Shown piece by piece: positions 27,863-36,384 of a stretch of DNA of 64,000 bases. Under the pieces are notes generated by a model. It was not told the origin of the DNA. It saw only the letters and a program-made list of their open reading frames with translations, and made no database searches. The DNA lies in NCBI GenBank assembly GCA_965206015.1, contig CBDBIW010000002.1, positions 62,001 through 126,000 of the forward strand, written 5' to 3'. The stretch is from JAJCYL01 sp965206015. GTDB lineage: Bacteria; Bacteroidota; Bacteroidia; Cytophagales; Cyclobacteriaceae. Position 1 is the stretch's first letter; each line of letters starts with the position of its first letter. Both the position numbers and the translations under genes were made by a program.

Positions 27863-28984
27863 ATGAAATACATAGCATACATATTCTTGTCAGCCGCATC
27901 ATTCTTGTCAGCTTGCCAAGGGAATGAATCCAAAAAAGCAGTTGATTTAAAAGTGAGTGGTGAGGTAAAGAAACTCAATCCAGGAGTTAAAGTTTATCTT
28001 GAGGAAATTGACGGTAGTTCTTTTATGGTGGTTGATTCCACCCAGATTGGTGGAGATAATGGCTTTGAATTTATAGTTAATATCGACCAGCCTTCATTTT
28101 ACAGGATCAATTTCAATGATAATCAGTTTGTGAATTTCATTTTAAACAAGACTGATGTTGTTGTGAACGCCGACGGAGATAAACAAATTGGTTTTGCCGA
28201 AGTAAAAGGATCACCAGATACAGATTATTTCTTTGAGATCACTGCGATGAGAGAAGAGTTTCAGCGCAACTTACAGAATCTTAATTCACAATTTCGGTTG
28301 GCGAGATCTGGTGGAGATATGAAAACAGCACTTCAATTGCAACAGCAGTATGTGGTTATTGAAGCTGATTTTAACCAATCGTTGAAAACAAAAATCTGGG
28401 ACATTGGACCTTCAATTACAGCCCTTTTTGCGATTAATTATTTAGCAGATCTAGAGAAGGAATTTACATTTTTAGATAGTCTTGCCGATCGATTTAAAAA
28501 TGCTTTGCCCAATTCTAAATTTACAGCACAACTGCTATTGCAGGTAGATCAAATGAATAGGCTGGCCGTTGGTGCCGTTGCGCCGGAAATTGAAATTCCT
28601 GACCCTGAAGGTAATCCGGTTAAATTGTCATCATTAAGAGGCCAACATGTACTGATCGATTTTTGGGCTGGATGGTGCAAACCATGTAGAGTGGAAAACC
28701 CTAACGTTGTACGGATGTATGACAAATATCATGAGAAAGGTTTTGAAATATTAGGCGTTTCGCTTGACCGCACAAGGGAACAATGGTTAGCTGCCATCGA
28801 GCAGGATGGACTCATGTGGGAACATGGTTCAGAATTAAATTACTTTCATACACAGGCTGCTCAGGATTATAGCATCAATACCATTCCGGCCACTTATTTA
28901 ATTAATCCAGAAGGTAGAATCATTGGAAAAAACCTGAGAGGGCCATCTTTGGAGGCCAAACTTGAAGAGATATTCCCGAATTAA
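27863..28984 (+). CDS. TlpA/ResA-like thiol-disulfide lipoprotein
   Basis: 373 residues. A lipoprotein signal with Cys18 (FLSAC) is followed by an N-terminal beta-rich DUF4369-like domain (about 25-120), a helical linker (125-235), and a C-terminal thioredoxin domain with WCKPC (C272, C275) and cis-Pro in INTIPATYLI. It reduces disulfides or cytochrome c apoproteins in the periplasm. It is monocistronic and ends before a shared terminator at 29028-29051. Confidence 0.9.
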   Translation: MKYIAYIFLSAASFLSACQGNESKKAVDLKVSGEVKKLNPGVKVYLEEIDGSSFMVVDSTQIGGDNGFEFIVNIDQPSFYRINFNDNQFVNFILNKTDVVVNADGDKQIGFAEVKGSPDTDYFFEITAMREEFQRNLQNLNSQFRLARSGGDMKTALQLQQQYVVIEADFNQSLKTKIWDIGPSITALFAINYLADLEKEFTFLDSLADRFKNALPNSKFTAQLLLQVDQMNRLAVGAVAPEIEIPDPEGNPVKLSSLRGQHVLIDFWAGWCKPCRVENPNVVRMYDKYHEKGFEILGVSLDRTREQWLAAIEQDGLMWEHGSELNYFHTQAAQDYSINTIPATYLINPEGRIIGKNLRGPSLEAKLEEIFPN

Positions 28985-29021
28985 CTTGAGTCCATCACAT
29001 AGAGTTTCCTTTTGTGAGGCA

Positions 29022-29051
29022 CAAAAAAAGGCCGACCATAAAGTCGACCTT
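29022..29051. terminator. Bidirectional terminator between tlpA-like and DUF2911 genes
   Basis: AAGGCCGAC pairs with GTCGACCTT with one mismatch around a 6-nt loop. An A-run of seven precedes it, giving a T-run on the minus strand for the convergent DUF2911 gene. Confidence 0.6.
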
Positions 29052-29068
29052 CAAATAAGTATAGTTTC

Positions 29069-29608
29069 TTAGTATTCAATTGGAACATCTACGATAGTCC
29101 CTCCCCATGCCATAGACATGGTGCTTTTGTTGCCTTCCGGATCAGAAAATTGAATAGTAAAAGCCTCAACTGCAGCACCGCCGTTACTTCTGCTTGAAGC
29201 CTGGATTTTAGCTACATCTTTCGACTCATCGTACTCGTAATGTCCCCATGTATTAAGTTTAGAATTGAGGATCACCGTCCATTTATCACCGGGGATGGAA
29301 TAAAGAGCGTAAGTCCCTTTTTTTACTTTTTTACCACCAAATGTGACATCTTTAAGAAAAGTAACCTCAGTAGTTTCATTGGCACCAGTTCTCCAGAGTT
29401 TTCCGGCGGGAGTCAATTCGGTCAGCAAACGACCATTTAATTGTGGTCTGCTATAAACCACTTTGGCAATCGGTGCAGGTTTTCTATTCCCCGGCAACCA
29501 TGCTACATCAGCAGGACTTTTGTCCAGCCCTTTAAATTCTTGAGCCATTAACTGGTCAGTAAAAAGAATTACAGTTAGCAGTAAACAAATTGTGAAAATT
29601 TTCTTCAT
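29069..29608 (-). CDS. Exported DUF2911 protein
   Basis: 179 residues. A signal peptide covers about 1-22 (LLLTVILFTDQLMAQ). The DUF2911 core shows KVVYSRPQLNGRLLTE, WRTGANETTEVTF, GKKVKKGTYALYSIPG and MSMAWGGTIVDVPIE at the C-terminus. Same domain as the 288-residue protein at 445-1311, without the TPR part. Function unknown. Confidence 0.88.
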   Translation of the reverse strand: MKKIFTICLLLTVILFTDQLMAQEFKGLDKSPADVAWLPGNRKPAPIAKVVYSRPQLNGRLLTELTPAGKLWRTGANETTEVTFLKDVTFGGKKVKKGTYALYSIPGDKWTVILNSKLNTWGHYEYDESKDVAKIQASSRSNGGAAVEAFTIQFSDPEGNKSTMSMAWGGTIVDVPIEY

Positions 29609-29680
29609 GGTAATCGATTTTGGTTTTTAGTATCCTAAAATTATAATTTAACGTGAGTTCGATATAAGAATAAGGTTTTT

Positions 29681-29717
29681 TTTAACATATTAAAACACTG
29701 GATTTCAATATGTTAAA
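29681..29717. repeat. Inverted repeat near decayed IS
   Basis: Arms TTTAACATATT and AATATGTTAAA (11 nt each) are separated by 15 nt, upstream of the DUF2911 gene and next to IS remnants. It may be a regulatory dyad or a leftover. Confidence 0.4.
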
Positions 29718-29754
29718 CTAAAAACCTGCCCATGTTATCTGCTGATAAAATTAC

Positions 29755-29950
29755 CGGAATTTTCTGTTTTATTGACGATTTTTGCCTTAATTTCTTACCA
29801 AGAAATCAAAAAGCCCTGCCTGGTACAAAAAAAAACCAACAGACCTTCTGGATTTGCCTTATCTGAGGTGATGACTATCCAAGTTTTATTTCACCTTTCT
29901 GGTTATCGAAACTTTAAGACCTTTTACACCTGTTTTGTTTCCCTCCATTG
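29755..29950 (+). pseudogene. Decayed IS982-type transposase, N-terminal part
   Basis: One frame gives GIFCFIDDFCLNF and the next gives ALSEVMTIQVLFHLSGYRNF followed by KTFY, the N-terminal signature of IS982 transposases. A frameshift lies near 29830. The DDE core is missing and the frame continues directly into an unrelated IS1595 fragment. Confidence 0.6.
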
Positions 29951-30195
29951 CGGAAAGAAAGGCGAAAACGTCAACGATATGCACAGAGTGATTATGATGT
30001 TTAAAGGCTGGATGAGAGGTATTCAGCATTCAGTTGATCATTTGCAGGATTATCCCGATGAATATACTTAACGGTTTAACCGTAGTTGCATGGACGGGGC
30101 TATATTCGACAATCTGCCGATTAGAGCCGTCAGACAGCAGCCTGTCCCTTCTGAAATTAATGACCATAGATTATGTGCCTGTTTCAATTATTTGA
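29951..30195 (+). pseudogene. Decayed IS1595-type transposase, C-terminal part
   Basis: MHRVIMMFKGWMRGIQHS and HLQDYPDEYT, then after a stop RFNRSCMDGAIFDNL, match the C-terminal end of IS1595 transposases (WLRGIHH...LxxYLDEYxYRFNRR...FD.L). An in-frame TAA at about 30070 and a missing N-terminal two-thirds show it is dead. The missing part resembles the remnant at 28-390. Confidence 0.6.
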
Positions 30196-30204
30196 AAAGT
30201 GACC

Positions 30205-30825
30205 CTACTTCCAATCCATAAGATTTAGCGTCTCTTCACAGAAGACATACTCTCTTGTCTGATTGGAGCAAATGATTAATAGTTTGTCTTTAGCAAACTT
30301 TTCGATCATATCTAAATACCAGCTAACTCCACCCTCGTCTAAATTGGTCATTGGCTCATCCAAAATGATCAATTCTGAGTTGGTAGTTAGGGCAAGGCCT
30401 ATTTTTAAACGTTGCTTCATCCCTGAAGAGAAATTCCGAATTTCCTTATCAGCAGCATTTTCCAATTTACTTAAATTGAGTATGTCAGATTTTGATAAGC
30501 CCGACACGGGTTTCTTCAACTTGAAATGTAGATTAAGCAATTCATTGAGCGTAAACTCTTCGATTAGCTCCACATAAGGTGCCGCGTAGTTTAATAATTC
30601 AAAAACCTCATTTTGTGGCAATTCTTTTGCTCCCAACACGAACTTGATGTCACCAGAGGTAGGTGTTGAATAGCTGGAAATTATTTGTGCCAATGATGAT
30701 TTGCCACTTCCATTTGGCCCTGTAAGGGCATAAGCCTTTCCAGACTCAAATGAATAGGTACAATCGCGAATTATCCACTCACGGATAAACCGTTTACTTA
30801 CATTATTCAGATGAATCTCTAACAT
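30205..30825 (-). CDS. ABC transporter ATP-binding protein
   Basis: 206 residues, a minimal ATPase. Walker A TGPNGSGKSSLAQ, the signature FSSGMKQRLKIGLAL and Walker B LIILDEPMTNLD are all present; the usual H-loop histidine appears replaced (LLIICSNQT). No permease gene is adjacent. It follows lpxA by 1 bp on the same strand and so belongs to the lipid A operon. Its substrate is unknown. Confidence 0.85.
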   Translation of the reverse strand: MLEIHLNNVSKRFIREWIIRDCTYSFESGKAYALTGPNGSGKSSLAQIISSYSTPTSGDIKFVLGAKELPQNEVFELLNYAAPYVELIEEFTLNELLNLHFKLKKPVSGLSKSDILNLSKLENAADKEIRNFSSGMKQRLKIGLALTTNSELIILDEPMTNLDEGGVSWYLDMIEKFAKDKLLIICSNQTREYVFCEETLNLMDWK

Positions 30826-30826
30826 A

Positions 30827-31609
30827 TCAGGACTGGTATCCTTTCATGATTCCCCGATCCGAACTACGAATGAAATTCATAATCTCATCTTTTTCACTTG
30901 AGGGTGGAAGTTGGATATTAATCATATCGAGTGCTTTGGTATTATTCCAGCCTTTAAGATAGAGGTAACGATAAATTTCCTGAAGTTCATTGATTTTGTC
31001 ATCTTGGAACCCTCTTCTCCGAAGCCCAATGGAATTAATTCCACAATAGGACAGGGGGTCTCGCCCTGCAAGGGTGTAAGGAGGAACATCTTTTCGAACC
31101 AGAGAACCACCAGAAACCATTGCCTGGGCACCAACTTTCGCAAATTGATGAACTGCGGACAGTCCACCAACGATGGCGAAGTTTCCGATATTCACATGTC
31201 CAGCGACTTGAACAGAGTTGGCCAAAATACACGAATGTCCGATAATGCAATCGTGCGCTATGTGCACATATGCCATAAGAAGGCAATCTCTTCCGATTAT
31301 CGTTTGATTGCGGTCAGCAGTCCCCCTGCTGATAGTTACAAATTCACGAATGACTGTATTGTCGCCAATAATGGTAAAAGTTTCTTCGCCATTAAATTTC
31401 AAGTCTTGTGGAATACCGCTTATTACTGAGCCTGGGTGAATTATGACGTTCTTACCAATTATAGCACCGTCGTTCACTACGACATTGGGTCCAATCCAGC
31501 TCCCAGCACCGATTTCAACATTCTGATGAACTACGGCAAATGGTTCTATCGTGACGCCACTGTCAATTTTGGCTTTAGGATGTATATAGGCCAAAGATTG
31601 GCTCATCAA
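30827..31609 (-). CDS. lpxA: UDP-N-acetylglucosamine acyltransferase
   Basis: 260 residues, the usual length. Left-handed beta-helix hexapeptide repeats fill residues 5-185 (IHPKAKIDSGVTIEPFAVV, GNTVIREFVTI-type segments, HIAHDCIIGHSCILAN with the catalytic His). First step of lipid A synthesis, acylating UDP-GlcNAc. It overlaps lpxC-fabZ by 4 bp. Confidence 0.94.
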   Translation of the reverse strand: MMSQSLAYIHPKAKIDSGVTIEPFAVVHQNVEIGAGSWIGPNVVVNDGAIIGKNVIIHPGSVISGIPQDLKFNGEETFTIIGDNTVIREFVTISRGTADRNQTIIGRDCLLMAYVHIAHDCIIGHSCILANSVQVAGHVNIGNFAIVGGLSAVHQFAKVGAQAMVSGGSLVRKDVPPYTLAGRDPLSYCGINSIGLRRRGFQDDKINELQEIYRYLYLKGWNNTKALDMINIQLPPSSEKDEIMNFIRSSDRGIMKGYQS

Positions 31610-32997
31610 GGTTTTGGTTGAATACTTGCAAGCATAATACCTTCTGCGACCAAATTATTACCCACCCAGGCATAACCTTTCATTTTGGCTAAACCTCGTC
31701 TTATGGGTGCTAAAAGCTCGCTTTTGATGATCATCTGATCGCTTGGTTCCACCATTTTCCTGAATTTAATTCCATCTAAACCGAGGAAATAAGTGAGGTA
31801 GTTTTCTGGGTCTTCATATCTACTCATTACCAGAATTCCACCGACTTGAGCCATGGCCTCTACAATTAATACACCAGGCATCACAGGTTTACCGGGAAAA
31901 TGTCCCTGAAAAAACGGTTCGTTGATGGAGACATTTTTGATACCACAAACATAATCGTCCTCAATATGAAATATTTTATCAACCATCAAAAACGGATAAC
32001 GATGAGGCAACATTTCCATTATACCGGTAATATCATATAATGGGGGAGATTTAGGGTCATAAACCGGAATGCTGTTTTTTTCGGCTTTTTCTAAAACTCT
32101 CTTTAGTTTCTTAGTAAAGGCAATATTGGAAGAATGTCCAGGTCTGGCGGCTAGAATTTGAGCTTTTACTGGTCGTCCCAATAATGCCATATCTCCCATC
32201 AAATCGAGTAACTTATGACGAGCGGGCTCATTATTAAACCGCAGAGGCACATTGTTTAAAATGCCGGTTCCATTCACTTCTACCTTCGGCTGATTAAAGA
32301 GTTTGGCCAATCTATCCAGTTCACGCTTGTCTACTTCTTTATCAACCACTACCAGTGCATTGTTAATATCTCCTCCTTTTATTAAACCTTGTTCGAATAA
32401 TTCTTCTAATTCATGCAGAAAGCAAAAAGTCCGGCAGGGAGCAATTTCATGATTGAAGTTAGAGATCCCGTTAAGTGAAGCATGCTGGCTACCAAGTACG
32501 CGAGACTTATAATCGACCATGACAGTCACCCTAAAATCGTCTAATGGCATGGCGGCGATTTCCACTTCATTTTCTTTATCTCTGTAAAAAATGTTTTCAG
32601 GAACCTCGAAGAAATTGCGCTGTACATTTTGGTCTTCGATGCCAGCCTCCAACAATTTTTCAGTAAAGTGTTTAGAACTACCGTCCATAATTGGTGGCTC
32701 TGGGCCCTCCAGTTGGACTAGGATATTATCTATCTCCAGGCCTGCGACGGCTGCCATGGTGTGTTCAACAGTGGCCACTCTCGTCCCATGTTGTTCAAGT
32801 GTTGTACCTCTTGACAAGTCTACCACGTTATCCACATCTGCATCGACAATGGGCTGGCTATCCATATCTGTTCGTTGAAATTTAATTCCGTGGTTGGGTT
32901 CCGCGGGCACAAATGTTAATTTGACTTCCTGCCCGGTATGCAATCCTGTACCAGAAACGGTTATAGATTTTTTGATTGTTTGTTGCTTAATGTTCAT
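31606..32997 (-). CDS. lpxC-fabZ: Bifunctional UDP-3-O-acyl-GlcNAc deacetylase / 3-hydroxyacyl-ACP dehydratase
   Basis: 463 residues. The LpxC half (about 1-300) has the zinc-site motifs VEHTMAAVAGLEIDN and RHKLLDLMGDMALLG plus GHSSN. The FabZ half (about 315-463) has MLPHRYPFLMVDKI with the catalytic His, and GHFPGKPVMPGVLIVEAMAQ with the Glu. The fusion is characteristic of Bacteroidota and couples lipid A commitment to fatty-acid elongation. It is the first gene of the local lpxC-lpxA-ABC operon. Confidence 0.95.
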   Translation of the reverse strand: MNIKQQTIKKSITVSGTGLHTGQEVKLTFVPAEPNHGIKFQRTDMDSQPIVDADVDNVVDLSRGTTLEQHGTRVATVEHTMAAVAGLEIDNILVQLEGPEPPIMDGSSKHFTEKLLEAGIEDQNVQRNFFEVPENIFYRDKENEVEIAAMPLDDFRVTVMVDYKSRVLGSQHASLNGISNFNHEIAPCRTFCFLHELEELFEQGLIKGGDINNALVVVDKEVDKRELDRLAKLFNQPKVEVNGTGILNNVPLRFNNEPARHKLLDLMGDMALLGRPVKAQILAARPGHSSNIAFTKKLKRVLEKAEKNSIPVYDPKSPPLYDITGIMEMLPHRYPFLMVDKIFHIEDDYVCGIKNVSINEPFFQGHFPGKPVMPGVLIVEAMAQVGGILVMSRYEDPENYLTYFLGLDGIKFRKMVEPSDQMIIKSELLAPIRRGLAKMKGYAWVGNNLVAEGIMLASIQPKP

Positions 32998-33098
32998 CGA
33001 GATTTAGTTAGGATGAGGTGTGTAAACAGAGGGATGACCGTTGATTCTAATGGGTAAGCATCTCCAAAGTTAGTACTTTTTGAAAAAGTAGATACAGT

Positions 33099-34331
33099 TT
33101 AAAAATTATAGATAACTTCTTTGGGCCAGCAGACATAATACTTAGTTACTATCTTTTTCATCGCTTGAATATTTGGAAGATCGGTAGCCTTAGCCGCATC
33201 GATAACTTTTCCGGATTTTGTCAGTACGCTTATCTGCCCCTCAGGTATATAGGCGGCATTATTTACAGAGCCTTCAGCAAGAAAATACTGAACATCTTTT
33301 GGGTCCACGCTTAAGGAAGTTGCAATCTTTGATTTGAGCTCCCCTGTTTTGCTTTTGCCGGGTTTATCATTCAAGAGAAGAATGCGAAAGAGTTTCCTGT
33401 CAAGTAAGCCGTCACAGAGTCTTTTCAAAATGGGATCATTATGATTTTGCCACAGCTTTAGTGAAGCCCATACATCTGCATCATCAAGAGAACAATAATG
33501 TTGGAGTAAAGTATTGTTACCCATAAAATCCTCAAGTCGATAATCTTTTTTTAGTAATAAACTGAAACTGTCATTTGGACAATTGAGAGCATTATTACGG
33601 ATTAGAAATTTTGCTCTTTCGATTAGTTTGATGAGCATCTTTTCAGCGCAAACGGTGGTTTTGTGTAAGTAAACTTGCCAATACATTAGTCTTCTGGTGC
33701 TTAGAAAATTTTCAATACTATAAATACCCTTTTCTTCCACTACCAAATCATCATCAACCACATTCAGCATTTTGATAATTCTTTCAGCTCCAATCGATCC
33801 CTCGTAGACCCCTGTGAAGTAACTGTCCCTTTTTAGATAGTCAAGCCGATCAATATCTAGTTGACTGGAAACCAGTTGATTTAAAAATTTCCTCGGATAT
33901 TTATTTTGAAATACCTGTAAAGTGAAGTCCAATCTACCCTCAAGTTGTTGATTGAGATGGTTGATTATTGAAATGGACAAGTCCTCATGCCGGACATTTT
34001 TAAGTAACGAAGATTCTAGTGTATGGGAAAAAGGGCCATGGCCTATATCATGTAGCAAAATGGCTATTAAAGCAGCTTCATATTCAGAGTCGTAAATAAA
34101 ATGACCCTTACTTCGCAACGTATCAAGTGTATTTCGCATTAGGTGCATGGCTCCTACTGCGTGGTGGAAGCGGGTGTGATTTGCTCCCGGATATACTAAT
34201 TCTGTTAAACCTAGTTGCTTTATTCTCCTGAGCCTCTGAAAAAACGGGTGTTCGATAATATCAAACACTAATTCACTGGGAATGGAAATAAAGCCGTAAA
34301 CAGGGTCGTTGATTATTTTTCTCTTATTCAA
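33099..34331 (-). CDS. HD-domain phosphohydrolase
   Basis: 410 residues. An HD superfamily domain has HHAVGAMHLM and ILLHDIGHGPFSHTLE (metal-binding His and Asp), then SSQLDIDRLDYLKRDSYFTG typical of the dGTPase/SAMHD1-like branch. In many Bacteroidota it precedes lpxD and lpxC; here lpxC follows 100 bp downstream and lpxD is absent. It is divergent from porX. The substrate is not known. Confidence 0.88.
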   Translation of the reverse strand: MNKRKIINDPVYGFISIPSELVFDIIEHPFFQRLRRIKQLGLTELVYPGANHTRFHHAVGAMHLMRNTLDTLRSKGHFIYDSEYEAALIAILLHDIGHGPFSHTLESSLLKNVRHEDLSISIINHLNQQLEGRLDFTLQVFQNKYPRKFLNQLVSSQLDIDRLDYLKRDSYFTGVYEGSIGAERIIKMLNVVDDDLVVEEKGIYSIENFLSTRRLMYWQVYLHKTTVCAEKMLIKLIERAKFLIRNNALNCPNDSFSLLLKKDYRLEDFMGNNTLLQHYCSLDDADVWASLKLWQNHNDPILKRLCDGLLDRKLFRILLLNDKPGKSKTGELKSKIATSLSVDPKDVQYFLAEGSVNNAAYIPEGQISVLTKSGKVIDAAKATDLPNIQAMKKIVTKYYVCWPKEVIYNF

Positions 34332-34393
34332 GGCACAGTTTTTGAATTCAACAGGGAAGTTTTAAAGTATTTTTGACAAAACGAAGTTACTAC

Positions 34394-35950
34394 ATGCAAA
34401 AAACCCGGATACTTTGGGCAGATGATGAGATAGATCTCTTGAAACCCCACATTCTCTTTCTCAAGAATAAGGGTTATGAGGTTACCGCAGTTAATAGTGG
34501 AGCGGATGCTTTGGATGAGATTGATCATGAATACTTTGATATTGTTTTTCTTGACGAGAACATGCCAGGAATGACAGGATTGGAAACACTCGGTTACATT
34601 AAGTCTACCCACCCAAATATCCCGGTGGTAATGATTACCAAAAATGAGGAGGAACAAATTATGGAAGAGGCGATTGGGTCAAAGATTGCCGATTACCTGA
34701 TAAAACCACTCAATCCTAACCAGATATTGCTAACTGTGAAAAGAATCCTTGATAATCGCAGGTTAGTAAGTGAAAGAACGAATCAGGGCTATCAGCAAGA
34801 TTTCAGGAATTTGGGCATGGCTTTTAATGATCGAATGGATCATAATGAGTGGATTGATGTATACAAGAAACTTGTTTATTGGAAATTGGAAATTGATAAT
34901 ACTGATGATAAAAGTATGTCTGAGGTGTTGGAGATGCAGCAAGATGAGGCCAATTCCAATTTCTCCAAATTCGTTAAAGACAACTATGTGGGTTGGTTAA
35001 ATGATCCCAATATCGAAAGACCACTCCTCTCACACCAACTGATGAAGACCAAGGTCTTTCCAGAGATAGACGACACACCAGTCTTTTTCATTGTAATTGA
35101 TAACCTGAGATACGATCAATGGAAGATTATTGAACCAATTATCCAGGAAAGTTATAATGTGGCAGAAGAAGACAATTATTACTCCATTCTTCCTACTACC
35201 ACTGCTTATGCCAGAAATTCTATCTTTTCAGGAATGATGCCTTCCGAAATGGAGAAAAATCATCCAGATATTTGGGTTGGAGAAGATCAGGAAGAGAAGA
35301 AAAATCATTACGAGGATGAATTTTTGAAGAGACAATTAAAACGCCATCGATTAGACATCAAATCTTCCTATAATAAAGTGATCCATACAAGTCAAGGTAA
35401 GACGTTGGTGGACAATTTTAATAATCTAATGTCAAATGATCTCAATGTAATTGTTTACAATTTTGTTGACATGCTTTCTCATGCGAGGACAGACCTGCAA
35501 ATGATTCGGGAATTGGCTCCAGATGAAAGTGCCTATAGATCCATCACACTGTCATGGATGCTGCATTCACCCTTATTAGACTTGTTGAAAAAGGCCGCCA
35601 GCAAGAATGTGAAAGTTATAATCACTACAGACCACGGCACCATTCGGGTGAGGCGACCTGTTAAAATTGTCGGAGATAGAAACACCAGTGCAAACCTGAG
35701 GTATAAACAGGGTAAAAATCTTGCCTTCCAGGATGAAAAAGTATATGTAGTCAGGAAACCAGAGGATATATTTTTGCCAAAAGTGAACGTTTCAACTGCA
35801 TATGTCTTTTCTGCAGAAGATTACTTTTTCGCCTATCCAAATAATTATAATCACTACGTCAATTATTATAAAGATACTTTTCAACATGGCGGCATTTCGC
35901 TTGAAGAAATGATTTTACCTATCATAACTTTGATCCCAAAAGGGAGTTAA
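34394..35950 (+). CDS. porX: PorX, response regulator with PglZ domain
   Basis: About 518 residues from the ATG at 34394 (MQKTRILWADDE), the start that fits receiver domains; an ATG at 34373 would add seven residues. The receiver domain (1-120) has acidic D10/D11, phospho-acceptor D54 in VFLDENMPG, and K near 103. The PglZ alkaline-phosphatase-like domain (about 200-515) shows FFIVIDNLRYDQW, LPTTTAYARNSIFSG and ITTDHGT for zinc binding. PorX controls type IX secretion genes with PorY and SigP in Porphyromonas. The next gene, tsaE, overlaps its last base. Confidence 0.93.
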   Translation: MQKTRILWADDEIDLLKPHILFLKNKGYEVTAVNSGADALDEIDHEYFDIVFLDENMPGMTGLETLGYIKSTHPNIPVVMITKNEEEQIMEEAIGSKIADYLIKPLNPNQILLTVKRILDNRRLVSERTNQGYQQDFRNLGMAFNDRMDHNEWIDVYKKLVYWKLEIDNTDDKSMSEVLEMQQDEANSNFSKFVKDNYVGWLNDPNIERPLLSHQLMKTKVFPEIDDTPVFFIVIDNLRYDQWKIIEPIIQESYNVAEEDNYYSILPTTTAYARNSIFSGMMPSEMEKNHPDIWVGEDQEEKKNHYEDEFLKRQLKRHRLDIKSSYNKVIHTSQGKTLVDNFNNLMSNDLNVIVYNFVDMLSHARTDLQMIRELAPDESAYRSITLSWMLHSPLLDLLKKAASKNVKVIITTDHGTIRVRRPVKIVGDRNTSANLRYKQGKNLAFQDEKVYVVRKPEDIFLPKVNVSTAYVFSAEDYFFAYPNNYNHYVNYYKDTFQHGGISLEEMILPIITLIPKGS

Positions 35951-36384
35951 TGGTAATTGACATATCGGAAGAATCAGATTTGCGGGATGCCGCAAGAAAG
36001 GTATTAAATTTTGCTGGAGACCAGTGTATATGGCTTCTCCAGGGAGAGGTGGGGGCGGGTAAGACTACTTTCATCAGAGCTGTTTGCACTGAACTGGGTG
36101 CAGTTGATGAGGTCAGTAGCCCTACTTTTTCTTTAATCAATGAGTATCAAACAGCTAAGGGTGGCACCATCTATCATTTTGACTTCTATCGCATTCAGTC
36201 GGAAAATGAAGCTGAGAATCTGGGTTTAGAAGAATATTTTTACTCTGATAACTTATGTCTTATCGAATGGCCTGAAAAAATTCCCCATCTGATTCCTGAT
36301 CGATACCTTAAAATAAACATTAAATTTGTGGTTGAGAAGCGTACTATTCACCTAACCAACCATGGGCCAGATAAAGGGGACTGA
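35950..36384 (+). CDS. tsaE: tRNA threonylcarbamoyladenosine biosynthesis ATPase
   Basis: 144 residues. The P-loop is GEVGAGKTTF, with SPTFSLINEYQ as switch region, HFDFYRI, and IEWPEKI near the C-terminus. It acts with TsaB and TsaD to make t6A37 in tRNAs. Start overlaps the porX stop; its end overlaps ald by 23 bp, indicating one transcript. Confidence 0.93.
   Translation: MVIDISEESDLRDAARKVLNFAGDQCIWLLQGEVGAGKTTFIRAVCTELGAVDEVSSPTFSLINEYQTAKGGTIYHFDFYRIQSENEAENLGLEEYFYSDNLCLIEWPEKIPHLIPDRYLKINIKFVVEKRTIHLTNHGPDKGD

Noticed and set aside
34394..35950. PglZ domain as part of a BREX phage defence system
   Set aside because: The receiver domain and the tsaE-ald neighbourhood identify PorX, and no other BREX gene is present.
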